A stretch of DNA of 64,000 bases from NCBI GenBank assembly GCA_028532985.1, contig JANCIK010000003.1, forward strand, positions 3,296,001-3,360,000. The letters run 5' to 3'. The notes beneath the pieces are model-generated. The model did not search any database. It was not told the origin of the DNA and was given only the letters and a program-made list of their open reading frames with translations. The DNA is from Stropharia rugosoannulata. Its lineage: Eukaryota > Basidiomycota > Agaricomycetes > Agaricales > Strophariaceae. A program made the position numbers and the translations under genes. Every line of letters starts with the position of its first letter. The first letter of the stretch is position 1. Positions 24,189-34,954 of the stretch are shown piece by piece.

Positions 24189-26847
24189 TCATGCTTTCTT
24201 TGAAGAGAGACCCAAATCCTGTTATCGTCGGTGAATTTGTCAGTGAGGAGGGCAACACCCGAATGAATCTTAATGAACGCACTGAATCAATAAGCTTCCT
24301 TGCGATGGGGTGGAACCGTGTCCTCGCCTTCTCCCAATTGCTGATTGCCAGGTTCTTATCTACCTTTGCGACGGCCTTGAAGACAGGGCGGCAGAACTTC
24401 ATACGGCCTTTAATAACATCTGTTCCATCATCTCCAATGACCCATTTAGCCGCATCCACCGCCAGTGTCTTAGCTGCAGAGGACTGCGCATCAGCCAACG
24501 CGACCTCGTAAAACCTGAGTCTTATCTCTGCATTGGGCGTCGTCACGAGCTTGTACAGCTGGCCAAGGTGTGTGACCAGGTCGGAGGGGAGGGGAGGGTA
24601 CGACTGGAGCCGCTCGAGGAAGACGACTGCCCGGTACGATAAAATTAATTCGATGACATATAGATCAACAGTGAGCTGGTTGTTGGCGTACCTTTCTGGT
24701 TGGAATTAAAGTCGTCGAGATCACTGTCCTTGAAGTCGAGGTTGGCGACATCAGTCCCGCGGGCATCGTTCCAGCGGGCAGCGAGCTTGTATGCAGTCTC
24801 TGCTAGGCTGAGGTCGTACTCCATCTTGACAGGCAGCTCGATTCCTTCGCCATAGAACCAGGCGTCAAAGTCCACGCTGTTGAGTGCCTTAATTTTCTCG
24901 GGCCCGCCGTGCTTCTCCCAGTATTTGAACAGGTGATCTTTCCATTCAGCTGTAGTGATGCTCTTGCCGATGAATGTCTCGACGTAATCCTTGACATACG
25001 GCAAAAATACTTCCAGACCCCCAAGAGTGCGTTCTATTCATTCGGCGGTGCGTGAAAAGCTGCTCGCGAAATGTAAGGGAGGAACTTACCGAGGTGAAGG
25101 ATGAAATTGGCTCCTTTCTCGTAAGGAATGCTGCTGTATGCTTCGTCGGGATCTTCGCCTTCTTTGAAGGAGATAACGAGTCTCTGGTACTTGGGGTTAT
25201 TCTGGTATATTTTCAGCGAGTCGTACATCGCTTTAGAGCCGATGACATATGAAAAGCCTCGCTCTGCGGGAGAGTGGAGGAATTGTTGCAAAACTCGTTC
25301 AATGTACGTCGTCCAGCCTTCGTTGAGCCAGAAGTGGGAAGGATTGCGGTGACTGAATAACGAAGTAATCAGCTGCTACTACAAATTTAGTTGCACAGTG
25401 AAGTATTCACGTAACCCCATTCCCAAACCATGAATGAGTTAACTCATGAACGACGACGTCGACTAGTGTCCTGTCCCCGGTCAATAAAGCTGCGGATATT
25501 AGATTTCAGGAAAATACCATTCCTATATATTTAATTACTCACTTGGGGTCAAAAATGTCATGCATGCATTTTCCTATGAGGCATTAGTGGAATATCGAAT
25601 GACAAGACTGGATTGCACTTCTGACCATTCCTCCATACGGGAAAGATGGGGGAAGAACGAGCATGTCATAGACGCCGAACCTGTAATCAGTGACAATTTC
25701 TTCTTCTTTGGCCAAGAACCTTTTAAATCAATTAAGACATGCATAGTTGCATTTATTTCATCTGTTACTATACCTTGTGGTGTCTTCGCTAAATTCCCAA
25801 TATGCCGCCTCAATAAGTTCTGGCTCAGCCCAAATTCCGCTTGTCCACTGCTTTCCGTCTGGCTTAGAGAAAGCACGGTAGCGAACGTTTCCTACTGCAA
25901 TGGCGAGCAGATAACACGGAATAGGGACGGGCTAACTTGAAGTTGTCAAGCCCGTGATAGAATGTGGAAGGTAGACAAACTTGCCTGATCGAACTTGTAA
26001 GTAACCACATCCTTGCCGATTTCCTTTCCGCCGTGCGGTGGACCGTCGCTGGGAGGAGAAAGGATTCTGGCAGACATCAGGACAGGGAGGATTGAAGAAA
26101 CCTTCGCTGTGTATTTCTGTCAGGCTATATAAGAACGCTGGATCGACTGTAACAGCGTAAAGGTCTTCCTACAATTTTGTTTGACGGGGTGTCTTGAAGT
26201 ATTGATCAGCGAATGGCTTTATATATGCAAGTTGAATGCGTACCTTGAAGAGGTGCGAGAGATCTTGCGTATATAGGCTGGCACTGGCTGAATAGGTACG
26301 GGAACGTCTTTCCTTGTGTTTGACTGGTAAATCTTTTGAGACAAATGAACTAGCATTCGTACATCGAAATTCATACCCTTTCTCTAACCATTGTAGAGCC
26401 GTACAACCATCGGTCGTGGAATATTCGACTTTGATGGTAAGCTTTTCGTCCTTGCTTAATGGCTTAGATAGGGGTATGCGCAGTGCAGTACCCATAACGG
26501 AGTGTTTAGGTTTAAGCTCATACTATAGTAATAAATCAACAAATCATCAGAATGGAACAACAGTATACATGCCGAAACCTCTGTCCCGCCAATTATGACC
26601 TTCTTCAGGTTTAGTTCCATCGTATCAAGACTGAAAGATGTTACATATTTGGGTAGGATTGACGGATAAACAGTACTCACACTACTTCAGTAACGCCATC
26701 CTTCTTAGCGATCATGTCTAGGGTAGCAGAACCGCTGACAAGTTTGGTTTCGAAGTCCACGACCCAGTCAAATGCTACGTGATCTGTCGCAATGTCATTG
26801 TAGTTTGCCTGGGATGCGGTATCCACTATGATATTGATATCGTCCAT
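24189..26847 (-). CDS. Leukotriene A-4 hydrolase-type M1 aminopeptidase / epoxide hydrolase
   Basis: About ten exons on the minus strand from ATG 26845-26847 (MDDINIIVDTASQANYNDIA). The M1 signature is complete: the exopeptidase motif GGMENACMTFLTP, split by an intron inside GGM|EN; the zinc-binding HELTHSWFGNGV; and the third zinc ligand in HFWLNEGWTTYIERV. The C-terminal armadillo-like domain typical of LTA4H is present (WKDHLFKYWEKHGG, then AWFYGEGIELPVKMEYDLSL) and ends NWEKARTRFHPIARKLIDSD. The family comprises LTA4H, yeast Lap2 and relatives: bifunctional enzymes cleaving N-terminal residues from small peptides, with an epoxide hydrolase activity on leukotriene A4. Whether a fungal enzyme has an epoxide substrate is unclear. 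No secretion signal is seen. Its 3' end converges on the ArfGAP gene with 145 bp between stops. Confidence 0.93.
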
Positions 26848-28030
26848 GGTGGTCAGTGTTCAAGCTTCAAGTCGCGGAACTGTGGAAGGGGATTCGTATC
26901 ACCCAGGACTGATCTTATCTTATTAGATCTTATCCTTCAATAAATTGCTTTTGATGGCATGTTGCACCTTTGACATGATTCTCTAAGTCGCCAAACTCTG
27001 AGTGTCCCACAAGACCAGTTCGAATCTCACAGTGACAGGCCCACCCCAGGAACAAGTAGCAATCCGTTGGCAACTAATATGCACATAATCCTGCGGCCGG
27101 CAGCTGTGTCACTCAAGAACCATTCAACAGTTTCCGGAATGTGTGTTCCCAAGATCGCAGGAGTTTAAGAGCTGATTCGGCACGCTTGTTTGGAAACCAT
27201 AACTCGGGCTACAAAGTGGCAGAAAATGAAAGGTGGTTTGAGAGACTCGTACTTAAATACAACTTACATAATAACCGCGCTTCATTGGGCCCACTTTCTG
27301 CCAACCTTATGACATCATCATTGCGACGGCCACGACTCTATGACTCTGTGAGGGTTTTCAACTTGTCTAGCTAAGGTTCTATGCTTAAGTGAGTGATTAG
27401 ATCCTCATATACTATTATATTCGGCATTTAACGCGCCTTTGTCTCTCCAAGACTTCAGATTGGGAGCGGGTTAGGACGAGCTGCTTTATAATTGAAGTAC
27501 GCACGCGAACTTTATTTGAACATTCCAAGGACATTGACAGCCAATTGTTTCTGGACTTCCATCAGAAGTGGTCGATTTTGTCTCTAGGTGGCACATACAA
27601 GTTGAAAACACCGCGATACGTAGAGTCCATTCAAGCTTCAAGATGAAAAATGGTTTACCATTAGAGTACATCTCTCTGTTCACGCTACATGAATCCAACA
27701 GTCACACCACAGGACAAGTCAATTGAGATTGTACCAAAACCATATCAAGTTAGCATCGTAACCTATCGTAACCTAAACCCAGCTGCCTCTAGGCAGTCCC
27801 AGGCACTCCCACATCAAAGCTCACGCGCTATTGAACTGAGTAGTACCTGAACTTTTGGACTTCTTAGACTTAAAATATATAACCAAGTGAGTTCCACGTC
27901 ATTCCTTGTATTCGTTCCATTGATCATCAGCAGGTGTACAATAACCACTGGCTATGTGAGGATATGTCGAAACCTACTACTGGACTATCTTCAACGCTCG
28001 ACTTAAGGGAATACCGACATCCCCGAATAG

Positions 28031-28420
28031 CGTCTGGGACGTGTACTATCTTCAATTGCATATCTGGCAAATCTTTTACAATCGCTTCGCTGGACGAATA
28101 AACCTACCCGGGCGAACTTCGCTAAATCCTTATCACTGCATGCTACATGGTCACGCGAGGTATCATTCACCTTCATACAACACTTAGAAAATAGTGATGC
28201 AGTTAGACCAGGTGAGTTTGTCACAGATAGGGAACGGAATAGCTTTCGGCCTCCCACATTGTGTCTCGAAGATCAACATTGTCCAGGTGCAGGATATCAG
28301 CTGCGTCAACTAGAGTACTATCTCTCGAGGCTCGAGAAGGAATGTTTTCCATCATACACTCTTATCGCCGAGCGGAAACATGTCCAATCTTCCTGCCGCG
28401 TATTAAAGCAAAAAGCCTGA
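28031..28420 (+). pseudogene. Possible gene remnant: ATG-less open frame of 129 codons
   Basis: From the codon after TAG 28028-28030 the plus strand stays open to TGA 28418-28420 without any in-frame ATG. Part of the product has protein-like composition, for example RPPTLCLEDQHCPGAGYQLR followed by QLEYYLSRLEKECFPSYTLI. No family is recognised. It could be an internal exon of an unrecognised spliced gene, a decayed gene or chance. Another plus-strand frame (28261-28548) overlaps it. Low confidence. Confidence 0.2.
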
Positions 28421-28775
28421 CCTTTGAACAGAGGTACCGTCTAATTCGACGCTGGCACTCCTGTTGTAACTCAACGGGGATGAAGAGATGGTCTCATTCC
28501 TCACCTCGTGCTTTCATCCCAGTCCTAATCATGGATTCATACAACTAGATCATGATTTAGACCTCGTGCCCAAACTCTCTTCCGGCATTCTGTATACACT
28601 TGCTGATATCTCTGTCACTGGCAGTGGAGCATGAAAACTTTATGCAACTACTGCTATCCGGCAGCCAAGGAGGGACTTAAAATAGGTATCCCCGCTCTAC
28701 AGACTGCCTTAAGGGTTGAAACGCGGTACATGCGTAAACGAAGACTTCTATCTAAAAATATGCGGACGCGAACAA

Positions 28776-28782
28776 TATAAAG
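28776..28782 (+). promoter_or_regulatory. TATA-like element of the UNC93-like gene
   Basis: TATAAAG lies 71 bp upstream of the ATG at 28853, a usual distance for a fungal TATA box with a short leader. Confidence 0.4.
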
Positions 28783-28852
28783 ATACAATATAGCTTCGGG
28801 AGTGTACATTCATCCGCCCTGACGCTGCCCTCCCGCTCCTTCAGGCTGCAAG

Positions 28853-30974
28853 ATGACCGATGTACTCGAGAAAGAGAAGGGCTACAACTCGGGCACGGAA
28901 AGCGACAATGGGTCCTCTCAAGGTGTAGCAATCTATGAGCGGCCAACGGGTCTCAAAGGCCTCTACTACAATCCTGTAACCCAGATTGTCATGTTGGGCT
29001 TCGTATGCTTCATGTGTCCAGGTAAGGTCTTCTTTGTTCGCACTTCGGTGCACGATTGCTGATACCAAGGCAATGCGCAGGACTCTTTAATGCCCTCACA
29101 GGACTTGGAGGTGGTGGTCAGGTCGACCCCACAACGTCGGCCAGAGCAAACGCTGCGCTGTATGGTACTTTTGCGGGAGCTGCTTTCTTCTCTGGGTGAG
29201 GAACTGCATTCTTTCTATGCCACTCTACAACCCCATTAACAAATGTGTAAAATTATAGAACGATCAACAACAAACTTGGTCCGCGTCTGACCCTTCTACT
29301 GGGTACTACTGGATATTCGCTGTACATCGGGTCATACCTGTGAGCAAAAGTCGTTATCCGGCTGTTATGAACTAGCTCATATATCTCTAGTGCCCTCAAC
29401 ATTCATCCTAATGCGGACGCGTTCGTAGTTGCTGCAGGCGCAATCCTCGGAGTTTGTGCAGGTTTGTTATGGACTGCACAAGGCTCTTTAATGTTATCCT
29501 ATGCCACAGAAGGACAAAAGGGCAAATTCATTGCCATCTTCTGGGGTATTTTTAACATGGGAGCCGTGGTGGGGGCGTCCGTCTCACTCGGACAGAATTT
29601 CAAGTCTACGGTACGACACGCCGCTCCTGAGAATGATCATGTCTGATTATGATTTCTATCGAACGCAGGCTAATGCTGGTATGTCGCCGTGCTTATCGTG
29701 GAGTTGATTATTTTGAATTGACCATCTCCCCCATGGCAGTTGGAAATGGAACTTACGTACGGCACATGCCCTAGCAATTATTATCCGCGTTTGACACTGT
29801 CTTTCCCCAGATCGGATTCCTGGTATTGACCCTGATTGGCGTCACAATCCCCATCTTCATGGCCGATCCCAACAAGATGATCCGCACTGACGGAACGAAA
29901 GTGACCACCCCGCGCCACCCAAGCTGGAAAGTCGAGCTGTACGGCCTGTACCTCACTTTGCGCACGGACCCAATGGTCATTCTGCTCTTCCCCATGTTCC
30001 TGGCGTCCAATTGGTTCTACACCTGGCGTACGTTAAGTGTTTATTAGCATCAAGGAAATAGAGGTTGACTATCGCGTCTTGACTAACTAGAATTCAACGA
30101 ATACAACGATGCTTTGTTCAATATCCGCGCGCGATCGCTTAACAACCTCGTGTACTGGCTCTCTCAAATTGTCGGGTCGATTTCCATAGGATACCTCCTG
30201 GACAGACCCAGCCTTTCTCGGCGCCTACGTGCATTTTCGGCATGGATCATTTTGCTACTCATGGTCTTCGTCGTCCACACCTGGGCCTACTTCTATCAAA
30301 AGTACAGTATCTCTCTCTAAGTGCCATCTTACAGCCGATCTGACGCATCTTCAGGCAATACACCCGAGAGTCTCTCCCGCCCGACTCCAACGACAAATTC
30401 GACATATTCAGTCACGGCTACGCAGGTCGCATTATGGTGTACATCTTCTGTGGTCTCCTCGACTCAATGTGGCAAACAACGTCGTACTGGATTATCGGTG
30501 CGATGTCTAATGACCCCGCGAAGCTTGCCTACTTTGCAGGTTTCTGTAAGTGATCCTATGTTTTGCTTGCCTTACTTGTTGAGCTAATGCACAAATGTAA
30601 CAGACAAGTCCATTCAAAGCGCGGGAGGAGCTGGAGCCTGGGCAGCCGACGGAAACAAGGCGCCGTAAGCCTCACTTATCTGACCAGCTATGAGGTCCTA
30701 AGTTCTGATCTATTCTAGATTCATGAACATGTTTATCTCCACATGGGTCTTGCTCGTTGCTGGCCTAATTTTCGCTTTGCCAATGATCTACCTCCGGGTA
30801 AAAGATCATACAGAGATAGCTGACGAGACACTGTATGTGATGCTCATTGTATGCATGCATACGCCGCGACGTGTTGCTAACTATGTTCTTAGTATGCGGC
30901 TGGATGACTCTGGGAAGTTACTTGATACGCAAGAAGCCCGAAGACGCCAGCGAGAACAGCAGGGAGGGGCCTAA
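28853..30974 (+). CDS. UNC93-like (DUF895, MFS superfamily) membrane protein
   Basis: About nine exons from ATG 28853 (MTDVLEKEKGYNSGTESDNG) to TAA-type termination after RRRQREQQGGA at 30974. After an acidic N-terminal tail come about 11-12 hydrophobic segments: YYNPVTQIVMLGFVCFMCPG then LFNALTGLGGGGQ; the ANAALYGTFAGAAFFSGTIN segment; VVAAGAILGVCAGLLWTAQG; SYATEGQKGKFIAIFWGIFN; and later GRIMVYIFCGLLDSMWQTTS. The pattern (LYNPVTQ..ML, GLGGGGQ, WTAQG..M.SY..E..KGK....FW..FN) is diagnostic of the fungal UNC93-like family. Animal UNC-93 is an ion-channel or TLR-trafficking accessory; fungal members are putative transporters of unknown substrate. Located in a membrane, probably plasma or vacuolar. 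Confidence 0.9.
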
Positions 30975-31102
30975 AGTGGATGAAATGCAGAATATTTGGT
31001 ACTGCGTCACCAGTACAGTAGTCTACCGACCTATGCTCATGAACTTACGAAACCCTACTAGTTGAGGATGTACGCAGACTAAGTATATTTTATGAATGCT
31101 GA

Positions 31103-31472
31103 ATGATACTGAAGAGGTTTCTCCCTCTCACGATGGTGAGTAACTTGATTTAAAATGCATGTAGTTGCACTACTTCTAGGCATGCATGCATGAGAGCGTC
31201 ATCGAACATCGGATCAAAATACTATCCATAAATGGTATACATATTAACTAATCCGGACTCCGGGGGCTTATTCACAACTTGTCTAAGATTTCAAATTTCA
31301 GGAGCATAAAACCTGGTTCACGAGCAATCACATCAACGGCCCCGTCTTCATATTTCCAGATCGTCAGGAGCACTACGTAGTGTCAATATTATATTTTGAC
31401 GAGGAAAGCGGATGGCAGGACTTCGCTTACTACAATTTCATGGATTTTTGGATGCGCACGGATCTGCACTGA
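31103..31472 (+). CDS. Possible small two-exon gene (about 67 aa)
   Basis: ATG at 31103 opens an 11-codon exon (MILKRFLPLTM) ending at GTGAGTAA. After an intron of about 166 bp with a strong acceptor (TTTCAAATTTCAG), a 56-codon exon from 31302 reads EHKTWFTSNHINGPVFIF, then PDRQEHYVVSILYFDEESGW, and closes at TGA 31470-31472. The second exon looks protein-like: balanced hydrophobic/polar alternation and many Trp, Tyr and Phe. I recognise no family. The 5' exon choice is a guess; the second exon could instead be the end of a longer or degraded gene. It lies 129 bp after the UNC93-like stop. Confidence 0.3.
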
Positions 31473-33619
31473 CCCCAAGCGCAGTCACTGAGAATGGGAG
31501 ATCTATATATTTAGTAGCACAATGAAGCAATAGACAAAGGAACAGCGTATAATAGTTACAGAAAAGCCTAAACTATACAATAGGCCACAAATGTCTTGTG
31601 TTAACTGGTTTCTTCTCTGCTACGACGTCCGGCAGGAAGCGTTTCAGCCTATAAAATTGGTCTGAAGACAGCGTAGACAAGAAAACTTGGAAGCTCGCTC
31701 GCCTAGACTGTCATAGTAATGCGGCGACCTGAGCTTTTGATGTTAGCGGGTGGTGATATAATGATTTGTGGTCTACAGTGGCAAGGTATTCAAACGGTAT
31801 TACACTTTTACTGGGTCTTAGTACTCCATGGCATCTCTTATATTGCGGCGCTGAGACTGTCTTAGCTTCACACTATGGTATCCAGCTACAAGTTGTCAAT
31901 GATGGGCTATGTTGATACACGACTCGCCTTAGAACGGTCTGAATCATTACAGCTCTACTAGTAGCATTTACGCCGGCGCAGGACTTTGGTACGTACAGGA
32001 GTACAAAACACCCAAGGGATGATGGTCCAGCGTACGTGCAGTCCTCTCGACCGTGGTGCACTTTGACAAAAAGACATGTAATGCCTTTTTTCTTTTATCT
32101 CCACACTCCTGTAACGCTTTCACAGTGCGCGACAGCTCAGTCCATCAGGCCGAGTAGCGTTTGGATCGAAATACTTTCGTCAGTTGGGATATACGACGAC
32201 AAGAGAAGTACCCTGATCAATCCTAGTTTTAAGCTGATTCAGAGTCAGTGTTAATGGGTACCACGCGCTTCAGCTCCTCTCATTCCTATTGAAGGGATAG
32301 TATTAAAAGCTAACTGCTGGTCGTCCACTCATGCGTGTAGCTTTCAATAATATAAAGACTTATATAAATCACCCACAACGCGTGCGCGTGCGTGTGTGGG
32401 TGCGTGTGCGCATGCGGGTTTATCAAGCAATGCAGACGGATGATAATGCACTGTACCATAAACTGACAGTTCTACTAGCAGAACATCAGTACCGTAAGGC
32501 AACCGTAAGGCTGAAGTTAGCAATAATAATCCACCGTGATCGCTTTAGTAGGTTCGATACGCACGCATATACGTACTCCTTCTTTCTCCCGCCGACGACA
32601 ATGAACTTTTCCCTAAACCTACCTTCCACGCGCAGAAAACGCGTCGCTTTTCGCACCGTAAATAACTGTATACAGGCACAAGAACACCCGCCTCCCAGTA
32701 TCCTGCACGCACAAGCCCTAATACTTATGAACGTCTGAGGTAACGTCACCCCGGTCGCATGACCCTCCACACGCGCGGTACGCGCGACCGCCGCTCTAGC
32801 AGCTAGCCTTAAGCTCAGCGCTTCGCATCACATAAACGCGGGCGCCTGATCACGGCCTCCCTGCGACCTGCAAGCTTTCATTTTAGAGCGTTAGCTCCGG
32901 GTCTGGAGACGACAGCTTCGGTGCTTACTTATCGCGCGTTATTCTAGCCAGCGCGCGCGTGCTCGATCTCTGCGACACGCGTAAAGCATGTAAACCGCGG
33001 GCCATCCTCGTCGTTCGTATGTTGTTCGTATGCATCAAGGTCCTACGGAGGAACCTTGACATCTTCGGTAAATGTATTGTATTGGTACTATTCTTGACCA
33101 CGCGCCGTGAGAGACGAGGATAACATTACTTCAGCTTCAGCCTCCGAGCCAGCCCGAGTCTCGACAATGCACCGGATAATGAACGGTGATCAGCATTGGT
33201 CGTCAGAGCACGACGCGCAATGCGTGACAAATGATCGTCGGACGATGCCGGAGTGCAGTGCGCGAGACTGCGATACTTCGAGATTGTTCTCGGAGGCGGC
33301 CACTGGTCGTCTCTGGTCGTGGCCCTGGCCTCATCAGTCCCTTACCATGTCATAAAACGCTTAGCTGATGGCTCAGGTCCTCATGGGCGTAGGTAATGGA
33401 TACATTGTCCAGAAAGGGTGCATATTATAGTAGAGTACTTGTTCATTCTCAATAACCACCAGAACAAAAACAAAGTAGGTCATTCAGAAACAGGCTCTAA
33501 AACAGTGTGAAAAAGGGTGGAAATACTGAGCTACATACAACGTCTGCGTCTCTCGAGACAAAGAGTGAACATTCATCATTATGCGATGCGCGGCGGTCAT
33601 AGGAGGCCCTGCTGCGCAT
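31473..33619. other. Intergenic region with G+C-rich and CG/TG-repeat stretches
   Basis: About 2.1 kb between the small putative gene and the 3' end of the Yop1 gene. It holds a CG/TG-rich simple repeat (32381-32418) and a CpG-rich, partly palindromic stretch at about 32765-32995 with several GCGCG runs, unlike its surroundings. Open frames of 82-135 codons are not supported as genes. Confidence 0.4.
32381..32418. repeat. CG/TG-rich simple repeat
   Basis: Alternating purine-pyrimidine run beginning CGTGCGCGTGCGTGTG and continuing in the same style; a sequence of this kind can adopt Z-DNA. No gene overlaps it. Confidence 0.6.
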
Positions 33620-34452
33620 TTACTCAGTGTGAGCAGTCGACTCGGGATTCGTCGTAGCAGGCACAGCGAATTTGTTTGACGAGCTTACATTGGCGAGCAC
33701 CGGCTTGATAACGTTGAAATATGTCACTTGCGCACCCTGAGGAAAAGACAAGCGGGGATACTGTCAGCAAAAGACCATGGTGGGATGATATGATGCAAGC
33801 GGATCGCCACAACGACGCCTGCCGCCGCTTGTGAGGCAGCAGCAGCGCAGCCGCGGACGTGGCACCCGGCATGGCATGCGAGCAGAGAAGAGTAAAATTT
33901 CGTTGCCCGGGCGCGCAGGCCAGTGCCTGGGCGCAGAAAGCGTGCCAAAAAGAAAGACTACTCACGCGGAAGGCCGGCAGCTGGAGCCAGATGATGAATA
34001 GCGACTTGAACGCGAAGTACCAGGGGACGTAGTAGAGGACAAGGCGCAGGGCGAAGGACTCAAGGAAGTTGAAGAAGCCGAACACAGTCCAGTAGGTGAG
34101 CCATTGGACGTCGTCATGGGGAGAGGGCGACTCGATAGCCTTGAAGGAGAGGTAGGCGGGGAGACCCCAACCGACTAGGTTGGAGATGGGAGCAGCGAAG
34201 GCATTGAAGCTGTGGAGGAAGGTAAGGAAGAGGATGCCGCCGAGGACGGCGTACGTCTTTGGCACGCCCGAGCGCTGCTCGAGATTGATGAGCACGGGGT
34301 ACTTGGTCAGCTGCGGGCGGTGTCAGATGGCGACGGTCGAAAAATCGGTTCGAACGACGTACCTCCTTGTCGAGCTGGTCGTTGTAGTAGACAGCCTTCT
34401 TCTGGGCCTGGATGAAGATCGGGTGCTGCTGAATGCGTTGGGCGGCGGACAT
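33620..34452 (-). CDS. YOP1: Yop1/REEP5 (TB2/DP1/HVA22) ER-shaping protein
   Basis: Three exons: MSAAQRIQQHPIFIQAQKKA with YYNDQLDKE; then the core TKYPVLINLEQRSGVPKTYA, VLGGILFLTF, SNLVGWGLPAYLSFKAIESP; and PHDDVQWLTYWTVFGFFNFL with LYYVPWYFAFKSLFIIWLQL, joined after PAFR to GAQVTYFNVIKPVLAN and a short polar tail to TAA 33620-33622. The order 'P.Y.S.KA.ES...DD..WL.YW.V.....E', two hairpin membrane segments and an amphipathic C-terminal helix define this family. Yop1 bends tubular ER with reticulons and binds Yip1/Rab proteins. Length (about 190 residues) is typical. Start codons of YOP1 and OST5 are 151 bp apart in divergent orientation. Confidence 0.93.
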
Positions 34453-34540
34453 GGCGGCGGCGGCGGTGGTGGTGGTTGTGGTGGAAGATGTAGTGAGGAA
34501 TTGTTGAGCGTCGAAAAGTAGCGTTGATATGGCTTGATGA

Positions 34541-34546
34541 CACGTG
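34541..34546. promoter_or_regulatory. CACGTG E-box in the YOP1/OST5 bidirectional promoter
   Basis: CACGTG lies near the middle of the 151 bp between the YOP1 start (34452, minus) and the OST5 start (34604, plus), followed by TACGTCACGTC. Such bHLH/bZIP core sites could drive both genes. This is a sequence match only. Confidence 0.4.
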
Positions 34547-34603
34547 TTTGTTTCACTCGTACGTCACGTCGCTCCTGCAACGCCGACTCCACGTCTTTAC
34601 ATC

Positions 34604-34953
34604 ATGGACGACCACAACAACCTCCAGGCAAGTATCATAATCCATTATTCCTCACAGCTAACCCATATTGACGTATTCTAGGCTCTCCACCACGCACTCC
34701 CCGCCTTCAGCCCCATCGTCCCCACCGCACTCCTTCCCTACATCACCGCCCTCTTCCTGCTTCCCACATTTGCACTCGCCTTCTATTTCTCCACGTAAGT
34801 ATCATCGCCGCCAGTTTTAATTGTATCTAATGTCCGCAAAGCCTCCCCAAAGACAAATTGGCGCTCCGTGAGCCCCTTGTCGCCGTCCTGGCGAGCACCC
34901 TGGGCGGCTTCGGCGTCGTTGCCCTCTTCTGCACCGTCGGCGTCTACGTGTAA
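34604..34953 (+). CDS. OST5: Oligosaccharyltransferase subunit OST5 / TMEM258
   Basis: Three exons encode MDDHNNLQALHHALPAFSPI, then VPTALLPYITALFLLPTFAL, AFYFSTLPKDKLALREPLVA and a last segment LGGFGVVALFCTVGVYV. Two membrane helices flank the conserved LPK...RE loop, and the terminal GxGVVALFCxVGVYV is diagnostic of TMEM258/Ost5, a small ER subunit of the N-glycan oligosaccharyltransferase. Intron 1 (34628-34681) begins GCAAGT, so it is a GC-AG intron; only this donor keeps the family reading frame. The stop TAA (34951-34953) lies one base from the RPA12 stop on the opposite strand. Functionally it matches DPM1 (dolichol-linked sugars) in this window. Confidence 0.93.
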
Positions 34954-34954
34954 T

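Larger units (their letters stand above)
26848..28852. other. Two-kilobase divergent intergenic region
   Basis: Separates the aminopeptidase (minus) from the UNC93-like gene (plus). No gene is firmly supported. A plus-strand frame of 129 sense codons without an ATG runs from 28031 to 28420 and is listed separately as a possible remnant. A TTCGAAT sequence near 27013 looks superficially like a tRNA T-loop but has no pairing stems. Confidence 0.45.

Noticed and set aside
23680..24546. Single 288-codon minus-strand frame across the aminopeptidase 3' end and the ArfGAP tail
   Set aside because: The aminopeptidase part ends by splicing to a short exon (stop at 24189). The rest is antisense to the Pro/Ala-rich ArfGAP coding region.
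26985..27030. tRNA-like T-loop (AGTTCGAATCT)
   Set aside because: The five bases on each side of TTCGAAT cannot pair, and no A-box, anticodon stem or acceptor stem is found in register.
33107..33355. 82-codon plus-strand frame
   Set aside because: No family similarity, no promoter or splice signals, and it lies in an atypical CpG-rich stretch.
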